Below are positions 50,946 through 62,819 of a stretch of DNA of 64,000 nt, piece by piece. The notes under the pieces are model-generated. The model was not told the origin of the DNA, made no database searches, and saw only the letters and a program-made list of their open reading frames with translations. Positions within the stretch are counted from its first letter, which is position 1, and each line of letters opens with the position of its first letter. This DNA comes from Brachypterus glaber (taxonomy: Eukaryota; Arthropoda; Insecta; Coleoptera; Kateretidae), in the NCBI GenBank assembly GCA_958510825.1, contig OY294049.1, positions 28,452,620 to 28,516,619 of the forward strand. Reading direction: 5' to 3'. A program made the position numbers and the translations under genes.

Positions 50946-53746
50946 TTATAGTAAAAATATTTCTTCCAAGCCAACAGTAGACGGCAAAGTTCTCATGATA
51001 CTTGTGGCATTTCCGCGCTGGATAGCCAAACTTATTCTTTGTACTAAGTAGGATTTGCTTCGAAAATCTCCGGTTATTAAATTCAGTCTCTTTCCCAAGT
51101 CATCTAAAAGTCGATGAGATTTCTCACTCCAGGGTCTCGACTGCAAAGGGAATAAAGTTATATATTCTATACTTTTTTTACAGCATTGTTCGCTGTTCCC
51201 CCAGTCTGTTTTTTAGAAAACTGTATATTGAATGGGGCAAGTGTATCTGAGCAGGTTGCGTCCCATACTAAATGAGAACCCTGATACCATGGAATTAAAG
51301 TCATCCCATCGACTCTTTTCCCATCCTCTCTGAATAGACATACTGGTTCTAATACTGAATACATTGGCTGTATTTAAAGCTTTATGGATAATTATATTAA
51401 TTTCTTTATGACGCGAATTTCGTCCAGCACTTTTTAAACAGGACAGCCCATGAGTTCCTTGTCTGTCTACTCTTTCTCCACAAATACAAGTGTGGGGTTC
51501 ACATATACTGCAACCCAATCTTAAAGCGACTGAAATTCTGAAAACATTGTTGTTTAAGAAAGTTCCCAAACTTTTACATGGTAGTGTATTTAACCATGCA
51601 CCAGAAACAGGCGACTTCGATGCAAGATATCGAGCTTTTTCCACGTCTGAAGCAAAGCTAAAACTATCACATATTCTAATGATGTTGATGTTGTCCCAGT
51701 GTTTTTGGAATTCAGGTTTTACTGGAATACTACTATTTAAATTGTACTACTTCCAATGTTTTACTGTATCCACCGATCGAAAACAAATCAACTTCTTGAG
51801 TTTTTGACATAAAAGAATTGATTAGGCCAGAAACAGCGTGTACCGAAGACAGGAAGGCAGGCAAGTAGACGTCTTTAACTTTTCGTATCCCAATTCCACT
51901 ATCTTTAATGGGTAAGGAAGCAATCTGAAGTTGTTTATCATCCATTTTAAAATTTACCAACTTTTCCAAAGTTGTAAAAATTTCCTTGTCAAATAAGTCT
52001 ATTGTTTCTTGAAAATCACTTAAAGGTGTGGTTTGAAGCAGGTATGTGAGCTTTGGAATTACCAGACAATGGCGAAGAAGATAATGGGCGTTTAAATATT
52101 TCAATCTATCAAACAAAAGTTTGAGTTCTGTAAGTTTTTTCATCATAATAGAATAAGTGGCTTGTGGAATCAAAGGTGTGCCCAATAAAGTAAGATCATT
52201 AGTTGTAACTCGAATTCCAGGACATACGTTTTCAAAAGATTTTACAACAGATTTATTAACAGAAGAACAAAAATAAATTTCACACTTCTGTGGATTTATT
52301 TTTAGTCCCAATTTATGGCAACTTTCAATAATATTAATCAGATCGGTAAGTACCGAATCGGGAGTTCCACCAACAGTTCCGTCTTCCAAATACCAAGCAT
52401 TCAGCTCTGATATCAGTTGTACAATTACAGGCTGAATTGCAAGGCAAAAGATCATGGGTCCTGCAGGATCTCCTTGTTGTGCTCCGACTTCTGACAAAAT
52501 GTTGTCTCTTCCGAATGATAATAAGAAACCTTTTGATAACATTGGGCTAAAAATGGATGTAGTTTTGGACAATTCTCTTTAACTTCATTAAGCATTACAT
52601 CTCTTTCTACAGAATTAAATGCATTTTTAAAGTCTATTTTAACGACAATTTTATTAGTTGATTTTTTTTCATTTATAAAGGAACGCACAGCGTGTACAAC
52701 TGCCTCACAGCCCATTTGGTTCCAAATCCTACTTGAGCTGGGCGAAGATAATTTCCAATTTGTTCACGTGCAGCTCTACATTCTAATTTAGCAGCTAATC
52801 TCCGAAAAGTTATACCCACAGCTATTGGACGGATTCCACCATCTTTCTTTTTCAAGGCACACAGTGAAGCTCCATAAAGAATACGAATTATTTTTGAGTG
52901 TACTTTTCTGGTAAGAGATGCCAAAAGCTTGATTCCGTCCTCTCCAAGGCATAGAGATGTTAAATCCTTTAGATGTTGAGGACGTAAGCCATCAATACCC
53001 CAGCTGATCCATTTGAAAAACTGTCGATTGCAACTCATCTTGATTAAAGGAAATCGGCTCATCTGTAGATAATTGGGGAAAAATTAAAGTTCTGGATGGT
53101 TTTGAATGTTTTATTTTAATCTCTTCTAAAGTTTCTTTGTTTTGTGGGGCCATAATGTCACTGGATGACTTTGGATTCTACTCTTTTGCAAAGTGGGGTT
53201 TCTTTAAAGGAGCGACGTTTTTGAGGGCCAATTTCTACATTATTGGCGTTAAGAACATTTTGTTTAATAGAGTTGGTAAAAGAAACTTTGGTACCTTGAC
53301 CAGGTAACTTAAGTGCCACATATGGAAATTGAAGCAGGTTTTCCCAAGACTTTAAATCGTTAAATACCGTACACCTATCAATAATGTAAGTTAATTCTTT
53401 TGCTACAGTGGAACGTGCTCCTTTGGGTATTTTTTTTATAACTGCGGTTGAAGATTTTAAAACACAAGTTTATTGAGTAGGTTATCTATGAAACGAACAT
53501 CTTCATTGGTTTCTGTAGAGTCATTTGTAAGTTTCGAGGTTCTATGCATTCTTCCCTTATGACACAATAACCCACGATTGCTTTTAAAAATTTTGTTACA
53601 TATATAACATAGATGCTGTGCCGTTTCATTTTGATTTTTTTCAAGTTTCGTTTGGAGGCAAAGGCAAATATTAATTATGATTAAATTTTGAGCATCCAGC
53701 GTTTTCTAACAGATATTCTCCATCAGAGCTTCAGTCACTGTCTGAC
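50946..53746 (-). pseudogene. R2-type non-LTR retroelement (C2H2 finger, RT, CCHC, restriction-like endonuclease), broken
   Basis: Single-ORF layout on the minus strand. Near 53620, a C2H2 finger: CYIC, 12 residues, H, four residues, H. Then IPKGARSTVAKEL and WENLLQFPYVAL. RT (53062 to about 51733): WGIDGLRPQHLKDL, GIRPIAVG, VKIDFKNAFNSV, GAQQGDPAGPMIF and WYLEDGTVGG. The last normally reads F/Y-x-D-D, so the first catalytic Asp is Glu here. C-terminus (51644 to about 51210): CICGERVDRQGTHGLSC, SRHKEIN, then KRVDGMTLIPW and LVWDATCSDTLAP, a PD-(D/E)XK-like endonuclease in which the Pro is Val. At least two frameshifts in the RT and several stops near 51700 and upstream. Known relatives with this exact motif style are widespread in animals; clade within the endonuclease-at-C-terminus group is not certain. 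Confidence 0.8.
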
Positions 53747-53829
53747 ATCTATTGTCACAAAAAAGTTAATCTTCTTAAAATATTGGAGAAGTTCTTTATT
53801 TTTAATATATGTTGTAAAAACCGTGTAAA

Positions 53830-54345
53830 GATAAAATAAAATAATAATATTGGAAAATAAAATTAATATTTTTAATTAGGTAGTTTTGAAGTTAAATTGC
53901 TTAATTTTCTATAAAAGACTGTCATAATTTGAAGTCTTTGACAAATTTAATTAATATACCGCACAGATATACTATGACTCAGTTTTGGATCAATTTGCGT
54001 TTGGATCCTCATTTTAATTGGAATCCGATTTTTATTATACACGATTTTCATTTGATAGTAATTATTATTTTCCCCAAGATTTTCCCAAATAATTATTATA
54101 ACAAAAATTCTTTTGATCAATATCTTTATTGTACCGTAAATAATTTCTACCGAAATATTGTTCGACGCTTTTTAGATCTGATCCTTATTTAATTTATAAG
54201 GAATTATTTTTGTACCAAATTTTTATTATACCAAATATTCTTTGGATCGCAATTACTGTTTTAACAAAAATAATTTCGACCGATTTTTCTTTTGATCCAA
54301 TTTTTTATTGTACCGAATTTTTTTTATACATTTGAGTGAGACCCA
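53830..54345. repeat. Right arm of the long-range inverted repeat (partner at 43868-44345)
   Basis: Mirror image of the left arm, including ccgaaatattgttcgacgc, tttggatcgcaattactgtt, cgaccgatttttcttttg and tttgtaccaaattt. Slightly longer than the partner because of a ~20-bp indel near 54040-54080. The R2-type element ends about 90 bp before it. Confidence 0.88.
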
Positions 54346-55011
54346 AAAGCAGAATATACAGAAAAATCTCTGTATGTAAAAGGAACTACATATTGAAAAT
54401 ATTCCTATCAATCCCTATGGAAACCTATAAAATGGTTTCATACACTGTAACAAGCTTGAGTATCTTGCAAGATCATGATTTACATTATTTGGGCGGTGTT
54501 ATGCAATAACCGTCTAACCCACATTGTGAGATGACAGTAAATTGTTGAACTTTTTTCCTAATAACTTTCAAACGTTTTGACTAAAAAACTTAAAATTAAG
54601 CATTTGTTTCACTTGTTCATGTAGCAACATATGTACAAAATATCCAATTATTAATTCAATGTCTTTAAAAGATATTGGGTAAAATGATCTGTAACCTACT
54701 ATCATTTTACAATGTGGATAATGTAATATTACAATATTTTAAATGAAAATATTTAATTTTATACAAAAAAGTAGTATTACTATATTTTTAAAGTAAATAT
54801 ACATTTTTGTAGTAATTTTAACATATTGTTAATGGTTTTTTTCGTATCTAATGTAATTGATGCACTATCTTATAAAAATATCCATATTTATGATGTAGAT
54901 CTTCGAAGACATCAGGGCATGCCCTGCAGGGCCATGGCCCCACTTTACATTATAAGTATGGTCATCCATACGGCTTCATACCACTCTTATATAAGGGCGG
55001 TATGAAGCTGT
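54346..55011. other. AT-rich spacer
   Basis: No gene. At 54979-55015 ggcttcataccactcttata mirrors gggcggtatgaagc, a small hairpin. GC-rich patch at about 54910-54945. Confidence 0.5.
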
Positions 55012-55326
55012 TTGAAGTCATATGTTTCCAATATGGACCAATATATCGTAAATTTAGGTAACTTTTACAAACAGTTAAATATGCGGTCGGTGGCGTTATA
55101 TATAGGGGACACAAATATAAACTTGTTGGATATTAAGGATAGTCGGGTGAACGATTACATATGCACATTAGCAGAATATGATCTTTTTTCTTGCATAAAT
55201 AAACCCACCAGAGTAACTTCGTCACCGGCTAGTATAATAGATATAGGTTTAAAAAAACATTCGAAAAAAAATCACTTTAACTTTCATTTCAATTTAACTA
55301 TACTATTATGCTTTCCATTGACATAA
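55012..55326 (+). pseudogene. LINE endonuclease fragment
   Basis: A 104-codon frame with LYIGDTNINLLD, INKPTRVTSS and ASIIDIGL, the middle-to-C-terminal part of an APE-type LINE endonuclease. The usual SDH motif downstream is missing because the sequence is replaced at about 55327 by the tandem-repeat element. It is plausibly the 5' part of the LINE that resumes at 57765. Confidence 0.7.
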
Positions 55327-55334
55327 AACAAAAA

Positions 55335-56350
55335 TACACTGCCCAGTAAAAGAGCTTTCCCATTTTTCACCTCCGCGCGTAAAATGGATTTTTTTGTTAT
55401 CAGATTCACTTTCAGCAACCATAAAAACCTTAGTATACCAATTTTCACGAAAACTACGCTCTGTCCCTTTGAGGGTAAAGTTAGAATTTTGTTATAATCA
55501 GATTCCCTTTCAACAACCTCAAAAACCCCAATATACCAATTTTCACGAAAACTACCCCTCACCCCTCAGGGGGTGGATTTAGAATATTTTTATTATCAGA
55601 TTCACTTTCAGCAACCGCAAAAACCCCAATACACCAGTTTTCACGAAAACTACCCCCCACCCCTCAGGGGTGAAATTAGGAAAAACATGTGTGCCAAAAC
55701 ACTTCTGTGCATTCGTATGTATTATTAAACACATCTGCGCATAAATATCTTCCACCAAACACTTCTGCGCATAGTATATTTGTATATGTTGGCCAGAATA
55801 CTTTTGTGCATTTGTAAGTATTATTAAACCCTTCTGCGCATAAATATGTTACACCAAACACTTTTGCGCATGGTACATTTCTATATGTTTGCCAAAATAC
55901 TTTTGTACAATTGGTATGTATTATTAAACACATCTGCGCATATGTACAATTTTTTTGTTATCAGATTCACTCAAAAACCTCAATATACCAATTTTCAGGA
56001 AAATTACCCCCCGTCCCATCAGGGGAAGAAAATATTAATAATATTGAGAAATATTTACCCCCTAACCCTCTCGGGAGTGGAATTAGAAAAGTTTTTTTAT
56101 CAGATTCAATTTCAGCAACCTCAAAAACCCATATATAGCAATTTTCAAATTTTTCTAAAAAAAAAATGTATTTTTCCCCATTTGCGCCCCTTGCCGCACC
56201 CCAATGTTTACCAAAAAGAATCCCGAGCGAGAACTTTTGGTAACATACCTGTATGCCAAATTTCAAGTCTCTAGCTTAAAGCGTTCTTAAGTTATCGTGC
56301 CCACAAGATTTCCCGGACAGACCGATCGACCGACCGATCGACATTTTTTT
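55335..56350 (+). mobile_element. Element with 98-bp tandem repeats and GACR motif (copy 2)
   Basis: Begins cactgcccagtaaaagagc and ccgcgcgtaaaatgg, the mirror of the flank at 830-890, then about eight 98-bp units (cagattcactttcagcaacc, accaattttcacgaaaact, acccctcaggggg). A second tandem (55686-55950; unit ~100 bp with attattaaacacatctgcgc) interrupts them. After the array come tgccaaatttcaagtctcta, ttatcgtgcccac and the GACR run ggacagaccgatcgaccgac (about 56311-56343), then poly-T. Confidence 0.8.
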
Positions 56351-56544
56351 TTTGCTCGAATTTGATTTATATCGACATAAAACGCAATAAAACGCAATAA
56401 AACGCAAAAATACCCAAAAAAAAAAATTTGAAAATTTTTGCACCAATACAAGGCTTTCCAAAATTTTGAAAATGTTCAAAATGGGAAAGCAAAAAGACGA
56501 TGAAAAAAAGTTTGAAAGCCAAGAATCTATATCGCAACTCTACA

Positions 56545-57645
56545 AAATAGGCTCAACTTTTTGCTCTGGGAAACGGAGAGATTTTTCTCCGAATCTGCTT
56601 TCAGAATTTTTCCATCACGTCACAATTTTGCGCAAAAGTCGTTTATGAACCAAATATGCGCTAAATTCGTCATTTTGGAAAGGCCCTATTTTTGTTATAC
56701 TGGCAGATTTTTACATAACCATCAAATCAATTTATAGCTTTAACCTTAAACTATGCTTACATAAAATAAAAAATATGAAAACTTTTAAAATATAGACGTA
56801 AAATCAGTTTTTTTAAGCCCCTTATTTTATCCAAAATCAATGAACTCAACTTTTGTACATGAGTATTCACGTCACTAAGACATTAAAATTGATATGAAAA
56901 TTTGCAAAATTTATTATTTTTAATTAAAATTAGTTTAAATGGTTATTTGCACAAACGAAATGTGTTTTTTAGCGTAGATTTTCATTAGGAATTGAAATAT
57001 TTACTCAGATTTTTTCCATCACGTGCAGATTTTTAGCAAACCGTGATTTAAAGTTTCCTGCTTTTGCACCATTTTCCGTTTCGGTAGTTTTTTAAGCAAC
57101 ACGTTTAAGCGCTACATTAATATATTCATTTTGATTAATGCAGTTTTTTTTGCGGAATTTAAATATGCAATTAGGTTTTTTCTAACACGTCACAATTTTG
57201 CGCAAAAAGCACATAAGTTTCAAAGTTTCGTAGAAAAGCCGTCTGTTGCAAGTAAATTAGGCCTAAGCTGAATTAATTTAATATGTATGCGCAAAATTGT
57301 TACGTGCTGAAAAAAATCTGTACATTGTTGAGTTCAATGGTTTTGGATAAAATAAGGGGCTTGACATAACTAGTTTTTTAGTCTGTATTTTAAAAGTTTT
57401 TATATTTTTTATTTAATATACGCAAGGTTTAAGGTTAAAACTATAATTCGATATGATGGTTATATAGAAATATGTTAGGATAACAAAAATAGAGCCTTTC
57501 CAAAATGACGAATTTAGCGCATATTTGGTTTATAAACGACTTTTGCACAAAACTGTGACGTGATGGAAAAATTCTGAAAGCAGATTCGGATTCGGGAAAA
57601 AAAAACTCTATAAGGTCCAACTTACCGTTTCCCAGAGCAAAAAGT
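56545..57645. mobile_element. Family F palindrome
   Basis: The arms (~450 bp) share gctctgggaaacgg, tctgctttcagaatttttcc, cacgtcacaattttgcgc, atatgcgctaaattcgtcat and ccccttattttatcc, mirrored around an axis near 57095. Sits between the two halves of the broken LINE. Confidence 0.85.
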
Positions 57646-57764
57646 GTGTTGCATTGTGTATTTAAAAAAATAAATTACAATTTACTTAATCAAAAATTAA
57701 AAAATTAAAATTGGGACTATGTACTGGAAGAAGGTAATGTAGACATATCATATATTTTTTTATT

Positions 57765-59780
57765 AACAGATTAAATAAATATATCACAGAAAGTACAAAT
57801 GAAGTTAAACAAAAAAATAAAACTACAAAATTAAAACCTTGGATGACAATGGGCATACTTTCATCAATAAAAATTAGAGATAAACTAGAAAACTTTTCAC
57901 TTGAACTTTCTGCAGATTATAAAACATAAAGAAATTACTTAACAGGTTTAATTCGTAAAACTAAGGACGAGTATTACTCAAACAAAATTAAACAATCAAA
58001 TAACGACTATAAAAAAAATATGGAAGGTTATTAACGAAGCATCAGGTACAGCGGTAAAATCTCAGGAAAATTTTATTATACAAGATCAGGAAGGAAACTA
58101 TCCTAAAACGGACAAAAGACAAAGCTGTCATATTTAAGATTATTTTTAATTAATATAGGAATAACATGGCAAGAAAATTAAAGTCCCGGCCCTTAAAAAT
58201 AACGCTTTTAACAATTTTAGTACAAATAATAACACCTTATATTTGACCACTATAAATAACAATGAAATTATACGGTAGAGAGCTAAACTAAAAAACAACT
58301 CTGCTTCAAGGTCTAATGGTATTTCTGTTAAAACATTAAGAAACATTCATATACACCACTTAGGTACATAATAAACCTACGCTTCATTAATAATAAAATT
58401 CCGTCATCTTGGAAAGAGTCAGTAGTCACCCCAATTCACAAAGCAGGAGATAGAAAAACATCACCAACTATTGACCAATCTCGGTTATAAATAACCTAAC
58501 CAAAATATTCGAGCATGCTTTAAAATCAAGACTGGTAACGTACCCAGAAAAATATAATATATTGAGTTAAAATCAGTTTGGTTTTAGACAAAAAAAAAAA
58601 GTACGCAACATGCAATAATGGAACTTTCCAAAGAAATCCTAAAAAATCTCGATAAAAACAGTAAATGTCTTACAATTTACCTTGACCTTAGACTATAGTA
58701 TTTTAATAAATTTGCTAGGGGATATGAATATGAGAGGGGTGGCAGCAAACGAGTTAATCTTAGACTACCTATCAAACCGTACCCAACGAGTAGAAATCAA
58801 ACATTCACTCAGTGAACCACTAACCATCAATAGGGGCGTCCTCCAGGGGACAATTCTAGGACCAATTTTATTTTTAATTCATATTAATAAGCTATTGCTA
58901 TTAAAAAACATTAGAGCAAAAATTATCTTTTATGCTTATGATACTACAATAATATTTTCCGCAGAAAGTTGGCATGCTGTTTATAGGGAAGCTGAGATTG
59001 GACTTCAAATAATAAAACAGTGGTTAGATAATAGTCTTTTAAGCCTTAATGTAAACAAGTCTAATTTTATGACCTTTTCTCTCTATGGTGACCACAACCA
59101 CAACAGCAACACATTATAATACACAATCAAGATTGTAATCATATAAATTATAACTGCGATAAAATTTTGAAAGTGGAAATTGTAAAATATTTGGGGGTTG
59201 TGGTCGATCAGCACCTTAGATGGAGGGGGGTCATGTAACATATATAACACAAACACTGAAAAGACTGTTTTATAATTTTTTTCAAATACGAAATACAGCA
59301 ATAAAAATAAAAACTTGATAGTAGTATATAGGGCCCTAGCAGAGTCAATAATTAGGTACTGCATTGTGACTTGGGGTGGCTTACTCGATAATATGTTAGA
59401 TTCATTACAAGTTCTCCAGAACACCTTGGTAAAAATACTTTTTTAACGGGATTACCGCTACCCAACCGAGCAGCTCTACTCTGAGCTAACTCTTTTAGAC
59501 GTTCAAAACTTATATATTTACAATAGCCTTATTTATATGAAAAATTCATATTACCAGTAACTCACCCACAGAACCCAAGGTCATCCAAAAATAAATTAAT
59601 ACAGGTTCCTTTTTTTATGAAAACACATACGCAAACATGCATCTCTTTCTTAGGTCCTAATCTATATAATCTTCTCCCGCCGCATATAAAAAGGTTGAAA
59701 ATGCAAAAGTTCAAAGTCGCAGCAAAAAATTATCTAAACACAAACAAACCCGCATTTGTAAACGTTATAAAACGTACCTA
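57765..59780 (+). pseudogene. LINE reverse transcriptase, decayed
   Basis: Starts with a linker region (LKPWMTMGILSSIKIRDKL, LIRKTKDEYY), then RT: WKESVVTPIHKAG (~58415), NQFGFRQKK, TIYLDL near 58675 and, in the 145-codon frame 58682-59119, GVLQGTILGPILF and FYAYDTTIIF. The catalytic FADD has become YAYD, so the RT would be inactive. Later VKYLGVVVDQHLRW-like and FLGPNLYNLLPPHIKRL to a stop near 59780. Many stops and frameshifts: an old copy. Same broad CR1/L2 group. Confidence 0.85.
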
Positions 59781-60007
59781 GTTCCGGACAAACAGTAATA
59801 TCTACAAAGTTAAAAAAATAGCAATAAAAAAAAACAGTTAAAAAAATATACCTAGTAGTAAAAAAAATGGACATGGACAATGAAGTTTTCCCTCTCACGC
59901 ACTATGGAACGAAGCGGGCCATACGTTGGACATCGTATCTTTCTTGAAAACGGTAGTCGGGATTTTAAAAAAAATTGGTATGTAGCTATTTTTAGGTACG
60001 AGAAAGC
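59781..60007. other. Short spacer
   Basis: Slightly GC-richer than average (cgcactatggaacgaagcgg). No ORF or match. Confidence 0.45.
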
Positions 60008-60870
60008 CTTTTAGCTAGGTTTCATTTTTGGCAAAAATCTGGAAATCTGGAAATCTTAAAAAAAAATAAATTTATTTTTTTTTATATTAATTATAATATT
60101 ATATTTTCATTATTTTTTTTATATGATTATTTACCATTTAGCGCATAAGATAGATATTTAACTAAGTAATATGCATAAGTTCTAAAAAATAAAAAATATG
60201 GATAAGTTCTGGAAAATGTGTAAAACTTGTAAAATTATTATCTTAGCTAATAAGTTTGGCTTTTTCGAGTGGAATTAAAACATTTACCTAACCATTGAGT
60301 TGAAAATTTCTGGAAAAAATCTGGAAATATTCTGGAAAAATTCTGAAAAAGTTTTAAAATAGTGCCCAAAAAAATTTTATAAAAAAATGTGATAATAAAA
60401 CAAACTAAATAAAGTAAATAATTTTTATATAGGTACTTTTATCAAAAACCAGTAATTCCCTAGCTTCCTTGAATAATTCCTTTACTTTATTTTTACAAGT
60501 AGGTCTTATACTGGAAATTACTGGATCTGAGGCTAACAATAAGCTATGCAAGATATCCTCATTGTTTGCCTCATTGTTTGCCTCTTGTGTGATTTTCTCT
60601 GAATTTTTCCAGAATTTTCCAACTCAATAGTTAGCTAAATGTTTTAATTTTACTTGAAAAAGCCAAATTGTTTACTTAAAATTATAATTTTACAAGTTAT
60701 ACAGATTTTCCAGAATTCTTCCAAATTTCGGATTAAATACTTACGCAAAAATCTTTCTTGTACACTAAATGGTAAATATTAAAAAGCAATTAAATTTAAT
60801 TTTTTTTAAAGATTTCCAGATTTCCAATTTTTTTCCAAAAACAAGGTTAAAACAAAATTCTTTTTTCGAA
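60008..60870. mobile_element. Palindromic element N
   Basis: Mirrored motifs: gcaaaaatctggaaatctgg / ccagatttccaatttttt, ttaccatttagcgc / cactaaatggtaaat, ggctttttcgagtggaattaa / ttaattttacttgaaaaagcc and accattgagttgaaaatttctgg / ccagaattttccaactcaata. Axis near 60450. Diverged arms suggest age. Confidence 0.75.
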
Positions 60871-61773
60871 AATTGAAAAAAAGTTGAAAAAAATAAATTT
60901 TTATTTATTTAAATTTTTGTTATCTGGGCCTTTTTTGGCAATTTTGCGAAATTTAAAACTACCGTACTATTCTAACGCTTAAGCTAAGCTAACGTAATTA
61001 CCAGATAATATTACCCACCGCAAAGAAATTCTGTAAAAGTTTATGTGAAAAGTTATTTTTTTTATTGTTGTTTAAAACAAAAATTTAAATTAAAGAGGTT
61101 CTGGGGTTTTCTGGGGTCTGATTTTTGCATAGGTTTTTTCCTTACTTAGTCCACTATAATGTAGTTATAAAAAATGTGCGGGACTTTGCGAGACTTTAAC
61201 GAAAAAACAAGAAATGTCGGAAAATTAAAAAAAATAATGATAATACAAAAAATAGGGGATATACAAAATATTTTGTTTTTTAAAACCCTTCTATTCACTT
61301 CACTTCCATATACACGGAAAGAAATTAGTGGGCTCTGCGCTATACATTATAAGATATTTGGTAACAGTGGCAAATTATAGTGATTTAAGCTATAGATTAT
61401 AAGGGACACAATAGTTAAAAATAAATTGGAAACGATTATATATATTACAGACACGATTATATTTATTACAGGCACTATTATAAATTTACAGAAATTTTTT
61501 TATATTATAAAAATTATTAGCACGGACAATAATTAAATCTATTTAAGCTATAAATGCCATACTATTTGTTATATTTTATTATTCACTAAACAATTAAAGT
61601 ATTTCATATAAATTTTTACACTGACTGCCATAATTGTAAGAGAAAGAAAGCCTTGTATTTATATAATAAGCGATTATAATTTGCTTGGTATGTGTGTTAT
61701 AGCGCTCCTAGCTATAATTTTTTTTTCCGTGTATAGGTATATTTGTCCTCAAATTTGCCAAATGCTTTTTCAC
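60871..61773. other. AT-rich sequence without recognised genes
   Basis: The 68-codon ORF at 61174-61380 has no recognisable features. Short attatatttattacaggc-type repeats near 61437-61480. Confidence 0.5.
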
Positions 61774-62350
61774 CCACTTAGAATAGACTTAGAGAGCTGA
61801 AATTTGGTATACATGCTTATCTGCCCTAACAAAATAATTTAGTATAATAAAAATTTACCTCCCAGCCCCCCCCCCACCCCTAAAATATCAAAAACCTTTT
61901 TTTATCCACGTGTTAATTTAAAATTAAAATTGGGTTACGTACTCACCCCGTAATAATAAAATTTTACTATAAAAAAAACAACCGTCAACCCCCCCCATCA
62001 CCCCCATGCGGCTAAGTTAACTCTGAAGGGCCCTCTCTGTTATACCCACTTAGAATAAACTTAGAGAGCTGAAATTTGGTACACATGCTTTTCTAACCTA
62101 ACAAAATAATTAAATATAAAATTTAGCCCCCAACCCCCCACCCCTAAAATATCAAAAACCTTTTTTTTATCCACGTGAGTTAATTTAAAATTAAAATTGG
62201 GTTACGTACTCATCCCATAATAAAATTTTACTATAAAAAAAAACAACCGTCAACCCCCCCATCATCCCCCATGCGGCTGAAGGGCCCTCTCTGTTATACC
62301 TACTTAGAATAAACTTACTCTACCCTAACAAAATAATTAAATATAAAATT
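61774..62350. repeat. Tandem duplication, ~250-270 bp unit, two and a fraction copies
   Basis: Each unit starts cccacttagaataaacttag, agagctgaaatttggta and continues with C-runs, atatcaaaaaccttttttta, ccacgtg, gggttacgtactca and catgcggct, ending agggccctctctgttata. Copies at about 61774, 62046 and a truncated one at about 62300. The second copy lacks a few short segments. Confidence 0.88.
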
Positions 62351-62352
62351 TA

Positions 62353-62432
62353 AATTTTTTAAAAGAAAGGTTTTGGAAATGTTCGCAAAAATAAAGAAAT
62401 CACAAATTCCAAAACCTTTCTTTTAAAAAATT
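62353..62432. repeat. Small hairpin
   Basis: aattttttaaaagaaaggtt, then ttggaa, mirrors ttccaaaacctttctttta, then aaaaatt. Arms are about 30 bp. Confidence 0.8.
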
Positions 62433-62819
62433 CGTTTTTGTAAATTGGTATATCTTGTTTTCTACTTTTTAGTTATACACAATACGTAATCAATAGAATG
62501 GTTTTAAGTTTAAAAACTTGTTTTTTATATAGTTTTATTTATTATTTTTAAATTGTTATTATTGCGCAATTAATAGAAAAAGATTATATTGTAAGATAAC
62601 AAAAAAAAAGACTACAAATTTTCGTAACATAATTAAGACATCTGATATAAGCGTTAATTTATCTAGGTAACCTTAATTATAGATGGAAATTTTGCCTCTA
62701 CTCAATGTATAAGATAATTAACTATAAGAAAAATGCATTTAAACCCTTATTTTTCATTTTTTGTTTTTTACCCGATATCCAGCCTATGGCCCGGTTCGTT
62801 ACATAGTGTCACGCCCTTA
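62433..62819. other. AT-rich spacer
   Basis: No gene or repeat boundary that I can support. Confidence 0.5.

Noticed and set aside
43868..54345. Maverick/Polinton-like giant transposon bounded by the long inverted repeats
   Set aside because: No DNA polymerase B, retroviral-type integrase, ATPase or capsid frames inside; the contents are LINE, R2-type and hAT sequences.
61174..61380. 68-codon + ORF as a small gene
   Set aside because: AT-driven Lys/Asn/Ile composition, no recognisable motif, no splice or repeat context.
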